Notes: generated by a model not told the origin, from the sequence alone. Counted from the stretch's first letter, positions 27,036 to 36,606 are shown. The stretch: DNA of 64,000 nt from Fredericiella sp963839515 (GCA_963839515.1 CAWIVN010000001.1:372001-436000), one strand, 5' to 3'. Made by a program: numbers and translations.

Positions 27036-27662
27036 GTGAGTTCACTGCCGGGCAACACAGATCAGATGCTGGCCGAACGTATTAAGGCCGGCGATAAGTC
27101 CGCCTGCGACGAATGCATCGAGCGCCATTCGCCGGCGGTGTACCGGATGGCTCTGACCATGTTGGGCGACGAAGCCGAGGCAGAAGACGTCACCCAGGAG
27201 ACGTTCTTGAATGCGTTTGCCGCCATTGACCACTTCGAGTGGCGTTCGAGCCTGGGCACATGGCTGCACCGCATCGCCCACAACCAGGTGCTAATGCATT
27301 TGCGCAAGCGCCGGCCCCTCTTTGTCTCGCTTGAGAGTGCAGAAGACGACGAACACGCCCCGACGCCGCCCCAGTTGTACGAGTGGTGCTGCCTGCCCGA
27401 CCGCGACTTCGCCACGGCGGAAGCCCAGGCCGAGATTGCCACCGCCGTCGCCGCCATGCCTGAAAAGCTGCGTGAGGTGTTTCTGCTGCGCCAGCAGGCC
27501 CAGCTCTCCACTGAAGAGGTCGCCGCGGTACTCAACCTGTCCGTGAGCAACGTCAAGGTCCGCCTGCATCGAGCGCGCCAGTGGCTGCGCGAGAGGTTGT
27601 CCGACTACTTCTCGGAGTTGGCTATGCGCGACGAGGAGACTGGCGTCGACCGGCTGTATTGA
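27036..27662 (+). CDS. ECF-type RNA polymerase sigma factor
   Basis: 208 aa. Region 2 (AVYRMALTMLGDEAEAEDVTQ, then WLHRIAHNQVLMHLRKRRP) and region 4 (AAMPEKLREVFLLRQQAQLS, VAAVLNLSVSNVKVRLHRAR) are both present. The linker includes a short Cys-containing stretch (YEWCCLPD). GTG at 27036 is preferred over the ATG at 27021 because GGGGAG lies seven to eight bases upstream of it. No anti-sigma gene follows; instead a decayed kinase lies convergent. Confidence 0.9.
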   Translation: MSSLPGNTDQMLAERIKAGDKSACDECIERHSPAVYRMALTMLGDEAEAEDVTQETFLNAFAAIDHFEWRSSLGTWLHRIAHNQVLMHLRKRRPLFVSLESAEDDEHAPTPPQLYEWCCLPDRDFATAEAQAEIATAVAAMPEKLREVFLLRQQAQLSTEEVAAVLNLSVSNVKVRLHRARQWLRERLSDYFSELAMRDEETGVDRLY

Positions 27663-27698
27663 TGCGCTGCGCAGCCACATGCTGCTCACGCCACTCTC

Positions 27699-28448
27699 CT
27701 ACACCTTCGTTGCGTGGGGCAGCGGGAGCGCAATCGCAAAGATGGCGCCGGCCCCAGGTGCACTCTCCACCCAAACGATCCCCTTGTGGGCTTCCACCAG
27801 CTGTTTGACCTGAGCGAGGCCAATGCCGGAACCGCCGCTGGCCCGGTTGCGGGACTTGTCGGCGCGGTAGAAGCGGTCAAAGACACAGGGTAAGTCTGCG
27901 GCGTCGATGCCCTTGCCCGTATCGGCCACCTCCACCACTACGGCGCGGGACAGCCCCTCCACCGCCCGGATTCCGGCATGCACGGTGATGCACCCACCCG
28001 CTGGGGTATAGCGCAGGGCGTTGCCCAACAAGTTGCTGAACACCTGCTCAATGCGGTCTGCGTCCACGTCGAGCAGAGGCAGATCCGGCGCGATTTCAAC
28101 CGCCAAGGTTACTTTGTCGGCGCCGGCCTGCACGCCGTCTTGCATGGCTTCCAGATTGACCTTGATGATACTGAGGGGCGTGCGCAGCTCGTGAGCGATG
28201 TCGGCCATCATGGTGCGGCGCAGCCGCTGGTCACGCGCGAGCGCATCGGCCATAAGGTTGAAGGTCAGCGCCAACTGCCTAATCTCATCGCGCGAGGTGA
28301 CCGACACGCGCTGCTCCAGGTCGCCGGCGGCAATATAGCGAGAAGCTTTCGTCGAGCCGCGCACGGGCGCCACGATCTGCCGGAAGAGGAATACGCCCAA
28401 AAGCAAGGCAAGCAAACGGGGCAGCCATGTGGCCCCCTCGTTTGCTCT
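27699..28448 (-). pseudogene. Truncated histidine kinase with internal deletion
   Basis: The frame opens in a TM2-like stretch (LLALLLGVFLFRQIVAPV) and HAMP domain directly after an in-frame TAG, so TM1 and the sensor are missing. HisKA begins normally (MADIAHELRTP) but breaks after LEAMQDGVQ and resumes at the end of the linker before DADRIEQVFSNLLGNALRYTP. Compared with the intact kinase at 17.6 kb, ~60 residues (second dimerisation helix) are gone, in frame. The ATPase domain (GSGIGLAQVKQLV) is complete. Probably non-functional as a sensor. Confidence 0.75.
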
Positions 28449-28537
28449 CTACTGTTGACTAGCGAATATGCGCCGAGTTAGCGCCGGCCATGTCGGTGCT
28501 GCCCGGCGGCGGCCCTGAATGAAGCAATTCTGTATGG

Positions 28538-29260
28538 TTATTGCAGCTTCCCCACCGCAGCCCGCACCTGGTCCACCTCGCTCAACATGCCTGCCGCCAC
28601 CAGTTCGCGCACTGCCGTGTGAGGGTCGGTGCCGGGCGGCAGATCCAGGGCCGCCAGCAGGGCCGCCATTTCTACGCCGGTAGCATCTACGATTTCTTGC
28701 AGCGTGTGGCTGCCTTTAATACTCGTGGCGCTGGTCACTGCGGGCCGTGTCTCGCCTTCAGTGCTGCCCGTGCCGGCAGGCGTATGCGCGACCGTTGCCG
28801 GTGGGTCTACCACTGCGGTCGCCGCGGGTGAGACCGTGGGCTCAGATGTCACGGTTGCTGCTGTGACCGGTGCTGCTGTACCAGGGGGCGCCGCAGCGGC
28901 AGGCGCCGCTTCTTCTACGCTGTCTACCGGCGTAACGCCTAGCGCCTCATCGACCACCGTGCGCACCGTAGCGATTTCAAAGCCTTCCGTCATCCCTTCG
29001 AGATCCTTCAGTGCCGTTTCGGGCGGAATATCGGCGAGTAATCCGAGTTTTGCATAGAGCGCCGCCGTGGCCATGCCGGTCCCATCCGCGACCTGCTCCA
29101 GCGTCATCCAGCCTTTGACGTCGGCGCCGCCGGTAAGCTGTTCAACGTTGACCATTTCACGGCCGCTTACCAGCCACCAACCCGCCGCCTGCGCTACACC
29201 CACCGTGCCCAACAGCAGCACCAGCGCCAGTGCGGGCAACAACCACTTATTGACTCTCAC
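28538..29260 (-). CDS. Exported protein with two homologous ~60-residue domains
   Basis: 240 aa. N-terminal signal/anchor (LLPALALVLLLGTVGVAQAA). Residues 47-107 (KGWMTLEQVADGTGMATAAL...) and 180-239 (KGSHTLQEIVDATGVEMAAL...) are clearly related to each other, joined by an Ala/Thr/Pro linker. I recall similar KG-(x)-TL-(x)-E-(x)-TG modules attached to NapH-like ferredoxins in Chloroflexota. Its ATG overlaps the NapH-like stop by four bases, so the two products are made together and probably form a membrane redox unit outside the cytoplasm. No cofactor motif is visible. Confidence 0.75.
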   Translation of the reverse strand: MRVNKWLLPALALVLLLGTVGVAQAAGWWLVSGREMVNVEQLTGGADVKGWMTLEQVADGTGMATAALYAKLGLLADIPPETALKDLEGMTEGFEIATVRTVVDEALGVTPVDSVEEAAPAAAAPPGTAAPVTAATVTSEPTVSPAATAVVDPPATVAHTPAGTGSTEGETRPAVTSATSIKGSHTLQEIVDATGVEMAALLAALDLPPGTDPHTAVRELVAAGMLSEVDQVRAAVGKLQ

Positions 29261-30180
29261 AGGGTTCCTCCTTGTTCCGTGGTCTGGGTCGCGGGGCGGC
29301 CAAAGATGCCGCGCAGGCTGCTCAACCAGTACTTAGGCATGAATGTGACCTCCAGCGCACCGTGGCGCGGACACGTTTCGACGCATTCCAGGCAGCCGAT
29401 GCAGTTGGTGCTCACCAGCGGGGCAGCCTTCTCCACGGCGATGCCCACGGGGCAGGGGCGAGCACAGAGCGCACAGCTCTTGCAGGTGGACTCAGTGCGG
29501 CGGATGCGCAGGAGGCTCACGTGGCTGACCAGGCTGAGTGCGCCGCCCAGTGGGCAGGTGTACTTGCACCAGAAGCGCGGGATGAAGAACGAAGCCGCCA
29601 GGATGGCCATCGCGATGGTGTAGGCCGGCCACTGCTCGGCGGCGTTGAACTCGAAAAGCCAGCCTAGCCCAAAGATAGTGCGATAGGGGTCGTAGTCGGC
29701 GAACCACAGCTTGATGGTGCTGACGGTCATGTACAGAACCACGGCCAGCGTTACATAGCGGCCATAGCGCAGCCAACGATCGAGCTTCTCGGGAACGTTG
29801 ACGGCCCGAATGTGCAGCCGTTCGCGCAGCCAGGTCAGTGCGTCCTGCAGCGTGCCGAAGGGGCAGATCCAGCCGCAGAAGGCGGCGCCGCTGGCGAGCG
29901 TGGCGAAGAGCAGGCCCACCATCAGCACCAGGCTGGAGGGATGGGTCTTGGGCACGAACTCGCCGGTCGTCACCCACTGCCAGAGGGTCTCCACGCCGCC
30001 AAAGGGGCAGAGCGCATCGATCGAGGCCGCGCTGGCCTCCTCAAAAAGTACATGGCGCACGGCCGCTGCCACGATAAAGACCAGGAACCCTGCCTGGACA
30101 AGCCGGCGGATGAGCTGCGTGCGAGAGATCTTCCGGCGGCGTGGGCGGGTAGCGTTCAAGCGAACGGGTACTGTAGTCAT
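29257..30180 (-). CDS. NapH/NosR-like membrane polyferredoxin
   Basis: 307 aa. Several TM helices (ILAASFFIPRFW etc.), two NapH-type motifs FCGWICPFG and CKYTCPLGG, and two ferredoxin [4Fe-4S] motifs CKSCALCARPCP and CIGCLECVETCP near the C-terminus. Such proteins pass electrons from the quinol pool or cytoplasm to periplasmic or exported oxidoreductases. Box C lies 55 bp upstream of the ATG, linking it to the regulator at 19 kb. The reductase that receives electrons is not encoded next door. Confidence 0.88.
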   Translation of the reverse strand: MTTVPVRLNATRPRRRKISRTQLIRRLVQAGFLVFIVAAAVRHVLFEEASAASIDALCPFGGVETLWQWVTTGEFVPKTHPSSLVLMVGLLFATLASGAAFCGWICPFGTLQDALTWLRERLHIRAVNVPEKLDRWLRYGRYVTLAVVLYMTVSTIKLWFADYDPYRTIFGLGWLFEFNAAEQWPAYTIAMAILAASFFIPRFWCKYTCPLGGALSLVSHVSLLRIRRTESTCKSCALCARPCPVGIAVEKAAPLVSTNCIGCLECVETCPRHGALEVTFMPKYWLSSLRGIFGRPATQTTEQGGTL

Positions 30181-30234
30181 CGAGCTGCTCCTTCGTAGCT
30201 GTGTGAATTCGATGGCTTTACTCTAGCCATGGGC

Positions 30235-30252
30235 TGTGAAGAAGCTGTGAAG
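30235..30252 (-). promoter_or_regulatory. Direct-repeat box C (CTTCACA-N4-CTTCACA)
   Basis: On the minus strand two identical heptamers with an 11-bp period, followed after nine bases by TAGAGT as a possible -10, 55 bp before the polyferredoxin ATG. Same element as boxes A and B. Confidence 0.65.
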
Positions 30253-30384
30253 GAAATACAGGGAGAGTATGTGCGGAGAGAAGGGGCGGCGCCGAACCAG
30301 GCCGGTGCCGCCCCTTATGCCGATAATCTCAGTGTGTTATCTGGTGCTTGGTTGGCTAACGCACGGTTAGCGGTAGCGGATACC

Positions 30385-30885
30385 TCAGCCACCGCCGGTG
30401 AGTGTAACCACGTTTTCAATGCCACTGGCCTGGTGCAAGCTGGCGGCGATCTGCGAGCGATAGCCGCTGGCACACTGTGTGATCACGGTGCGATCGCGCG
30501 GGATCTCGTGCAGGCGGTCGGCTAAATAGCCCAGAGGCATGTGGCGCGAGCCGGCAATGTGCCGCTCTGCGTACTCGCTCTTGCCGCGCACGTCGATGAT
30601 GGTGAGACCGTTCTGCGGTAGCCGTTTGGCCAGCTCGCGCGCCGTAATCACCGGCAGTGCCTGCGAGTCATGGGCCGCGACTTCAGGACTGAAATAACCC
30701 GGCACGTAGTCGATGCCGATCGAGCGCAGGTCGGCGAGAATACCTGCCGCACTGTCGACCGAAGGCAGCAGCAGGTAGACGGGGCGCTCGTAGTCCACCA
30801 GCCAGCCCAGGAAGGTGACGTAGGCGCTGTTATCCGCCGGCACGTTGACGGTGCCGGGCACATGTGAGAAGGCAAACTGGCCGCG
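30385..30885 (-). pseudogene. 5'-truncated rhodanese remnant (from a larger MBL-rhodanese gene)
   Basis: The frame carries one incomplete and one nearly complete rhodanese domain. FSHVPGTVNVPADNSAYVTF and the following strand match the first domain seen after the MBL part of MBL-rhodanese proteins; the second has DVRGKSEYAERHIAGSRHMP and the active loop CASGYRSQ. Upstream of about 30885 the frame turns into unrelated Ser/Thr-rich sequence antisense to a LysR fragment. It ends LTGGG without the usual final helix. No start or ribosome site is present. Confidence 0.7.
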
Positions 30886-30889
30886 GTTG

Positions 30890-31249
30890 CAACTGGGCTT
30901 GATCGAAGGCGAGCTTGACGAACCCGTGGATGCCGTCCTCGGCGTGCAGATGCTGGATGTGGTGGAGCAGTGGGTGGTAGTCGGCCCCAAACACCCCTGG
31001 TGGGGACGTGCAGAAGTAGAGATTGAGGAACTGGGCCGGCAGACATTTGTTTTGCGCCAGCGCCACTCGCAGACACGCATCTGGCTGGAGAGAGTGTTTC
31101 AGCAGCACAACCTGCACCCGCGCATCGCAGCAGAGTTCGACAATGTCGAATCCATCAAGCGCGCAGTCATCAACGGTATGAGCATTACGGTGTTGGAATC
31201 CTGTGGTGGAGGGCGTCCTGTCCAGTGGCGGAGAATACGGACCAGGTGA
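30890..31249 (+). pseudogene. LysR-type regulator fragment (effector domain only)
   Basis: The + strand reads LQLGLIEGELDE, VVVGPKHPWWGR, TFVLRQRHSQTRIWLERV and EFDNVESIKRAVINGMSITVLE, the CysB/CbbR-like effector-binding domain of a LysR regulator. The DNA-binding HTH is missing on the left, where the frame abuts the rhodanese remnant within a few bases, and the C-terminus is lost after VLE. A double-ended fragment with no start codon of its own. Confidence 0.7.
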
Positions 31250-31359
31250 GTGGCTTTGAATATCTGGCATGATTCCGGCATAATAGGATCTGAGGTTGCT
31301 ACCGCCATGGCATGACTGTGCTCGGTCCCCGGAGCTGTTACCCGCCATAGGAGATAGCT

Positions 31360-33669
31360 GTGAAGCTGTTCGCAAACCTGAATCCTGACAGAGCAGGTAC
31401 CTATACACGCACTCGATTGTTCCACTATGGCAGTGCCTGCGTGCTTGTTGCGCTCGCTTTACTTGCCACGTTGGCCCTGTCTGACATCCGCAACGGCACG
31501 CCTTTTCTGTTCTTCTTTCCGGCAGTACTCTTCAGCGCCGTCATCGGCGGCATCGGTCCAGGACTGCTGGCGTTGGCGCTCGCCACCGGCGCCGTCGAGC
31601 TGTGGGTGCGCCCCGATATCGCTTTGCTTCCGCCTGATCGCGGGCAGCCGGTGCAAACTGTTGCCTTTGTCGTGGTGATGATGATCATCATCGCGCTCAT
31701 CGAGGCACTGCGCCGCTCCCAGGCCCGGCGCGATAATGAGCGCGAACTGCTGCGGCTGACACTTGCCAGCATCGGTGAAGCCGCCATCGCCACCGACGCC
31801 GGGGGCCAGATTACGTGGATCAATGACGTCGCCGCCAGGTTGACCGGCTGGCCGGCGGCTGACGTCCTTGGCCTCCCGATCGAGGCGATCTATAAAACAG
31901 CTAATGCGGATACGCACTCGCCGCTAGCGAATCCGGTGCACGCCGCCCTCAAAGAGCAGCGTGTAGTCGAGTCAAGCACGCCGGTCCTTTTGCTGGCGCG
32001 CGGCGGCCGTGAGTACATCGTCGACAGCACCGCCGCGCTCATCCGCAGTCGCAACGGCACCACCGCCGGCATGATCCTGGTCTTCCGCGATATCACGCAG
32101 CGGCGGCAGGCGGAAGCAAGGCTGCGCGCCAGCGAGGATCGCTTCCGCATTGCCCAGGAGATTTCCCCCGACGGCTTCATGATCCTTGACGCCGTGCGCG
32201 GTGCGGATGGTGCTATCGTCGATTTCCGCTGGCAGTACCTGAACCCTGCCGCTGCCCGCATGCTTGGCAATCCGCGCGAGTGGTTCGCAGGCAGGCTGGT
32301 GCTCGACGTGCTGCCTGGGATTAAGCAGGAGAGCGACCTATTTGCTCGCCTCGTCGCGGTAGTCGAGACCGACCAGCCGCACGACATCGAGCTATTCTAC
32401 GACGCCGACGGACTCAGGGGCTGGTTCCGCAGCATGGTCGTCAAGCTCGACGACGGGATCGCCGTCTCCTTCACCGATATCACCGACCGCAAGCAGTACG
32501 AGCAGCAGTTGAGCTACCAGGCGTTCATACTCGAGAACGTGAGTGACGCGATCTATGCAGTTGACCGTGACCTCAATATCACGCTGTGGAGCCAGGGGGC
32601 AGAGGCCCTGTATGGCTGGAATGCGGATGAGGTTAGCGGGCGGCCGGCTGCCGAAGTCGTGAGCACGATCTCGACACCGGAGCAAAGGGCGGCGAGGATT
32701 GCAGCCGTCGCGGCAGGGCAAAAACGCAGCTTCGAGGTGGTGCATCACAACCGGCAAGGTGAGCAGGTCTATGTCGACTCGGTGGCGAGTGCACTGCTGA
32801 GCAGCGACGGCAGCATCTTGGGCTATGTCATCATCAACCGCGACATGACCGAGCGGAAACGGTACGAGCAGGAACTCATGCGGCTGAATGCCTTGCTGGA
32901 AGAGCGTATCCTGGAGCGCACCGCCGACCTGGAGCGCAGCAACCGCGAACTGGATCGCTTTGCGTATGTGGCCTCGCACGATCTCAAGGCCCCGCTGCGA
33001 GCGGTTGCCAACCTGGCCAAGTGGATCGACGAGGATGGCGCAGCGGTGCTGCCGCCGACATCGCGTGAGCACCTGGCTAAGCTCAACGCCCGCATCAGGC
33101 GCATGGATAAGCTGCTGGACGACCTGCTGGCGTACTCGCGCGCCGGGCGGGTGCGCCACTCGCCGGAGTTGGTCGATACCCGGCTGCTGGTGCAGGACAC
33201 CGTCGAGTTCTTGAACCTGCCGCCACGGTTTGTCGAAGTGACAGGGCACCTGCCAACCATCTATACCGAGCGTGTGCCGCTGGAGACAGTATTTCGCAAC
33301 CTGATACAGAATGCATACAAGCATCACGATCGCCCTGACGATGGCTGTGTCCGCCTCTCCGCCCAGGAGTCTGAGCATGCCGTCGTGTTCGCCGTTGCCG
33401 ACGACGGTCCCGGCATCGCCTCGCAGTATCATGAGCGCATCTTCGAGATCTTCCAGACGTTAAAACCGCGCGACCAGGTGGAGGGCAGCGGCATCGGGTT
33501 GACGGTCGTCAAGAAGATCGTCGAAAGCCGCGGCGGCTCGCTGGGGCTCGAGTCGGCGGCGGGCGCAGGAACCACGTTTTTCGTCACCTGGCCGAAGCAG
33601 GAGACGGTCACCAACCGCGATGAAGCTGCCCACGGCGAGGCCACCAACGGAGAAGTCGCCAACATATAG
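31360..33669 (+). CDS. Multi-PAS sensor histidine kinase
   Basis: 769 aa. Residues ~20-115 hold four TM helices of the DUF4118/KdpD-like type (PFLFFFPAVLFSAVIGGIGPG). Three PAS domains follow (~125-245 with DAGGQITWINDVAARLTGW; ~250-370; ~375-500 with SVDRDLNITLWSQGAEALYGW-type), then HisKA with FAYVASHDLKAPLRAV and HATPase_c with NAYKHH and GSGIGLTVVKKIVES. The GTG start has AGGAGA five bases upstream. This is an orphan kinase: no response regulator is adjacent. Its ending (KQETVTN...) is a disordered tail. Confidence 0.92.
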   Translation: MKLFANLNPDRAGTYTRTRLFHYGSACVLVALALLATLALSDIRNGTPFLFFFPAVLFSAVIGGIGPGLLALALATGAVELWVRPDIALLPPDRGQPVQTVAFVVVMMIIIALIEALRRSQARRDNERELLRLTLASIGEAAIATDAGGQITWINDVAARLTGWPAADVLGLPIEAIYKTANADTHSPLANPVHAALKEQRVVESSTPVLLLARGGREYIVDSTAALIRSRNGTTAGMILVFRDITQRRQAEARLRASEDRFRIAQEISPDGFMILDAVRGADGAIVDFRWQYLNPAAARMLGNPREWFAGRLVLDVLPGIKQESDLFARLVAVVETDQPHDIELFYDADGLRGWFRSMVVKLDDGIAVSFTDITDRKQYEQQLSYQAFILENVSDAIYAVDRDLNITLWSQGAEALYGWNADEVSGRPAAEVVSTISTPEQRAARIAAVAAGQKRSFEVVHHNRQGEQVYVDSVASALLSSDGSILGYVIINRDMTERKRYEQELMRLNALLEERILERTADLERSNRELDRFAYVASHDLKAPLRAVANLAKWIDEDGAAVLPPTSREHLAKLNARIRRMDKLLDDLLAYSRAGRVRHSPELVDTRLLVQDTVEFLNLPPRFVEVTGHLPTIYTERVPLETVFRNLIQNAYKHHDRPDDGCVRLSAQESEHAVVFAVADDGPGIASQYHERIFEIFQTLKPRDQVEGSGIGLTVVKKIVESRGGSLGLESAAGAGTTFFVTWPKQETVTNRDEAAHGEATNGEVANI

Positions 33670-33740
33670 CTGTACCCCAATGTATGCCCCTAACGTAAGA
33701 TTCGCCTAACCTTTTCCTCACGTCGTCACAAACGCTAGAG

Positions 33741-33894
33741 CGACAACGACTGGCAGACATGGAAAGCCTACAACAATCGTTTCTGGCCCGCCATGTACCT
33801 GGTCGACAAGCAGAGCAACACGCGCTATTTGGCCATCGGCGAGGGGAACTATGAACACACAGAAGCGGTAATCAAGGCGTTGCTGGCAGAGTAA
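33741..33894 (+). pseudogene. Thioredoxin-fold (DipZ/TlpA-like) gene fragment, copy 2
   Basis: Reads DNDWQTWKAYNNRFWPAMY, LVDKQSNTRYLAIGEGNYE and HTEAVIKALLAE then TAA: the last ~50 residues of the redoxin domain, with intact C-terminus but no CxxC or start. DNA is closely similar to the first fragment at 12511-12590. The rest of the 33670-34074 interval has no gene. Confidence 0.7.
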
Positions 33895-33958
33895 GCGAGT
33901 TGTTCGCAATGTACCATGCGGTTGATAATAGCAGCTAGAATGGGTAAAATCCTGGGTA

Positions 33959-33984
33959 CCATATTCGGCATATGGCGAATATGG
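33959..33984. promoter_or_regulatory. 26-bp near-perfect palindrome upstream of the molybdoenzyme
   Basis: CCATATTCG and CGAATATGG arms flank a central CATATG, 90 bp before the molybdopterin oxidoreductase ATG. It could be an operator for a dimeric regulator or a hairpin. No promoter boxes were confidently placed. Confidence 0.45.
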
Positions 33985-34074
33985 ACAGAAGTCCTCCATC
34001 CATCGTCGTGCTGCGGCACCAAGCCACTTCTGGAGGCTAGAGGGATACTGAGTATGTAGAAAAGGAGCATCAAT

Positions 34075-36480
34075 ATGCCGGACGATACACCTTCGCGGCA
34101 GACAATTCCAGGGTACTGTGCCCTGTGCGTCTCACGGTGCGGCTCAATCGCCGTCGTCGAAGATGGCCGCTTTGTCGCCTTAGAGCCGGATCCAACACAC
34201 CCCACAGGACAAGCCCTGTGCGCCAAAGGTCGGGCAGCGCCGGAACTCGTCTATCACCCTGACCGCCTGCTCTATCCGCTGCGGCGCACGCGTCCCAAAG
34301 GCGATCCCGACCCCGGTTGGCAGCGCATCAGTTGGGATGAGGCACTTGACCATATCTCCAGCCGGCTGCGCGAGTTAGCCGCGACGTATGGTCCGGAATG
34401 TGTCGTCTTTAGTGCTTCCTCCCCTTCCACCTCTGCATCAGCTGATTCAGTCGTTTGGATCGACCGCTTGCGCCATGCATTCGGTAGTCCGAGCCTATGC
34501 GCTTCGATGGAACTTTGCGGCTGGGGTCGCTATCTTGCTACGGTCTACACCTATGGCGCCAGCGTACCCGGCAATTACATGCCCGACCTAGAAAATGCCG
34601 GCTGCATCCTGTTCTGGGGCTACAATCCCAACGTTGCGCGGCTGGCGCACACGACCGCTACGATGCGGGGCATCAAACGTGGTGCACGCCTGATCGTGGT
34701 CGACCCACGCCGCGCTGGTCTCGCCGCCAAGGCCGATCTTTGGCTCCAGGTACGGCCAGGTACTGACGCCGCCCTGGCGCTAGCCATTGCGCATGTCATG
34801 ATCGAACGTGATTGGTACGACAAAGCCTTTATTCGTGAGTGGACGAATGGACCCCTGCTCGTGCGCGCGGACAACGGTCACTTGCTGACTGAACACGACC
34901 TGTCTGCGGCGGGTAGCGCTCAACGCTACATAGCCTGGAGTGAGGCCCATAATCGACCAGTAGTCTACGATCCGGCCGTTGGCCGCTACAAAGTGGACAG
35001 CCCCGATCTCGCGCTGTTTGGCAGCTATGACATCGCTACGCTGCAAGGCAATGTTGTCTGCTGGCCTGCTTTCGCCCTAGCGGCCGAGGTCTGCCGGCGC
35101 GATGGTGCGGAAAATGTGGAATCGATCTGTGGCATTGAGCGTCAACAGGTGGAAAGTGCCGCGCGGATGCTCTGGGAGGCGCGGCCTGTCGCCTACTATG
35201 CCTGGAGTGGTGTCGAACAGCAGACGAGTTCCACCCATATTGCACGGGCGATCGCGCAGCTCCATGCTTTGACCGGCAGCTTTGATGTCCAAGGAGGCAA
35301 TGTGCTCTTTGCAGCTGCGTCGACTGCTAATGTCGCCGGCGATGAATTGATGCCGGTGGAGCAGCGTGCTCGCGCTCTCGGCCTTGCGGCGCGACCTTTG
35401 GGGCCTTCGCGCTGGCAATTTGTCACGTCGCACGAGCTTTATCGGGCGATTCTAGAGCAACAGCCCTACGCCGTACGCGGGTTGGTCGGATTTGGCGCTA
35501 ATTTGCTCGTGGCGCACGCCGATGGCCGCCGCGGACGGGAGGCGCTGGCGGCTCTCGACTTCTATGTTCATGCCGATCTGTTTATGAATCCGACAGCCGA
35601 GTTGGCGGACATCGTCCTGCCGGTTGCCAGCGCCTTCGAGCGTGAGGCGCTCAAAATCGGCTTTGAGGTAAGTGCGGACGCGCAGGCGCTGGTGCAGCTA
35701 CGCAAACCCGTAGTCCAACCGCGTGGCGAGGCGCGGTCCGATACCGCGATCATATTCGATCTTGCGTGTCGCCTTGGTCTCGGCAGCCACTTTTGGGATG
35801 GAGACATCGACGCCGCCTACCGCCATCAGCTTGCGCCATCCGGCATTTCGCTCGAGACACTGCGTGAAAGTCCAAGCGGGGTACGGGCGCCGGTTCAGAC
35901 GCGCTACCGCAAGTTTGCTGAAGAGAAGGACGGTATACCGCGAGGGTTTGCCACGCCGACACGCAAGATCGAGCTGTACTCCGAGCAGTTGCTGCAGCAT
36001 GGCTATCCACCCTTACCGGAATACGAAGAGCCGCTCGTCAGTCCACGCTCGCGACCGGATCTAGCTGAGCGCTATCCACTGATCTTCACCTGCGCCAAGC
36101 ATGCGCTGTTCTGCGAAAGCCAGCATCGCGCCCTGCCCAGCCTGCGCCGGCTGGCCCGCGATCCGGAGGTCGACCTCCATCCGGCAGCCGCGGCGGAGCG
36201 TGGCATTAGCCCCGGCGATTGGGTAACGATCGCAACCCCGGAAGGCAGCGTCCGGGCGCGCGCCAGGCTGAACGACTCGCTGGCACCCGGTGTCGTCTGC
36301 GGTCAACACGGCTGGTGGCAGGCGTGTCCCGAGATTGGAGCCCCCGGTTATGATCCATTTAGCCCGGACGGCGCCAATCTCAATCTTGTCATTGGCACCG
36401 GCGCGATCGACGCGATCAGTGGATCAGTGCCCCATCGCGCCTATGTCTGCCAGATCTACCGCGTTGATGACTCTGGCTAA
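34075..36480 (+). CDS. Molybdopterin oxidoreductase (DMSO-reductase family), cytoplasmic
   Basis: 801 aa. N-terminal [4Fe-4S] motif Cys15-x2-Cys18-x3-Cys22-x26-Cys49, followed by the bis-MGD-binding domains and a molydop-binding C-terminal domain (LHPAAAAERGISPGDWVTI). The segment SMELCGWGR is where a Mo-ligating Cys could sit. No Tat or Sec signal is present, and no iron-sulfur or membrane-anchor subunit is adjacent, so the electron partner is unknown. SD AAAGGAG lies seven bases before the ATG. Formate-dehydrogenase-like or thiosulfate/polysulfide-reductase-like functions are both possible; I do not assign one. Confidence 0.88.
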   Translation: MPDDTPSRQTIPGYCALCVSRCGSIAVVEDGRFVALEPDPTHPTGQALCAKGRAAPELVYHPDRLLYPLRRTRPKGDPDPGWQRISWDEALDHISSRLRELAATYGPECVVFSASSPSTSASADSVVWIDRLRHAFGSPSLCASMELCGWGRYLATVYTYGASVPGNYMPDLENAGCILFWGYNPNVARLAHTTATMRGIKRGARLIVVDPRRAGLAAKADLWLQVRPGTDAALALAIAHVMIERDWYDKAFIREWTNGPLLVRADNGHLLTEHDLSAAGSAQRYIAWSEAHNRPVVYDPAVGRYKVDSPDLALFGSYDIATLQGNVVCWPAFALAAEVCRRDGAENVESICGIERQQVESAARMLWEARPVAYYAWSGVEQQTSSTHIARAIAQLHALTGSFDVQGGNVLFAAASTANVAGDELMPVEQRARALGLAARPLGPSRWQFVTSHELYRAILEQQPYAVRGLVGFGANLLVAHADGRRGREALAALDFYVHADLFMNPTAELADIVLPVASAFEREALKIGFEVSADAQALVQLRKPVVQPRGEARSDTAIIFDLACRLGLGSHFWDGDIDAAYRHQLAPSGISLETLRESPSGVRAPVQTRYRKFAEEKDGIPRGFATPTRKIELYSEQLLQHGYPPLPEYEEPLVSPRSRPDLAERYPLIFTCAKHALFCESQHRALPSLRRLARDPEVDLHPAAAAERGISPGDWVTIATPEGSVRARARLNDSLAPGVVCGQHGWWQACPEIGAPGYDPFSPDGANLNLVIGTGAIDAISGSVPHRAYVCQIYRVDDSG

Positions 36481-36606
36481 ATCGTCAATATTGGCTTCGT
36501 ACTGTCGATTCTCTGCCCTACTGCCACCCAAACTGCCGATTTGCTTCGACTGGGTGAGTAATGTCCGGTTCTCATAAATGTACCTTGGCATGTAGCGAAA
36601 AGTATA

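Noticed and set aside
32392..33432. 346-residue reading frame on the minus strand
   Set aside because: Antisense to the PAS kinase and without recognisable domains.
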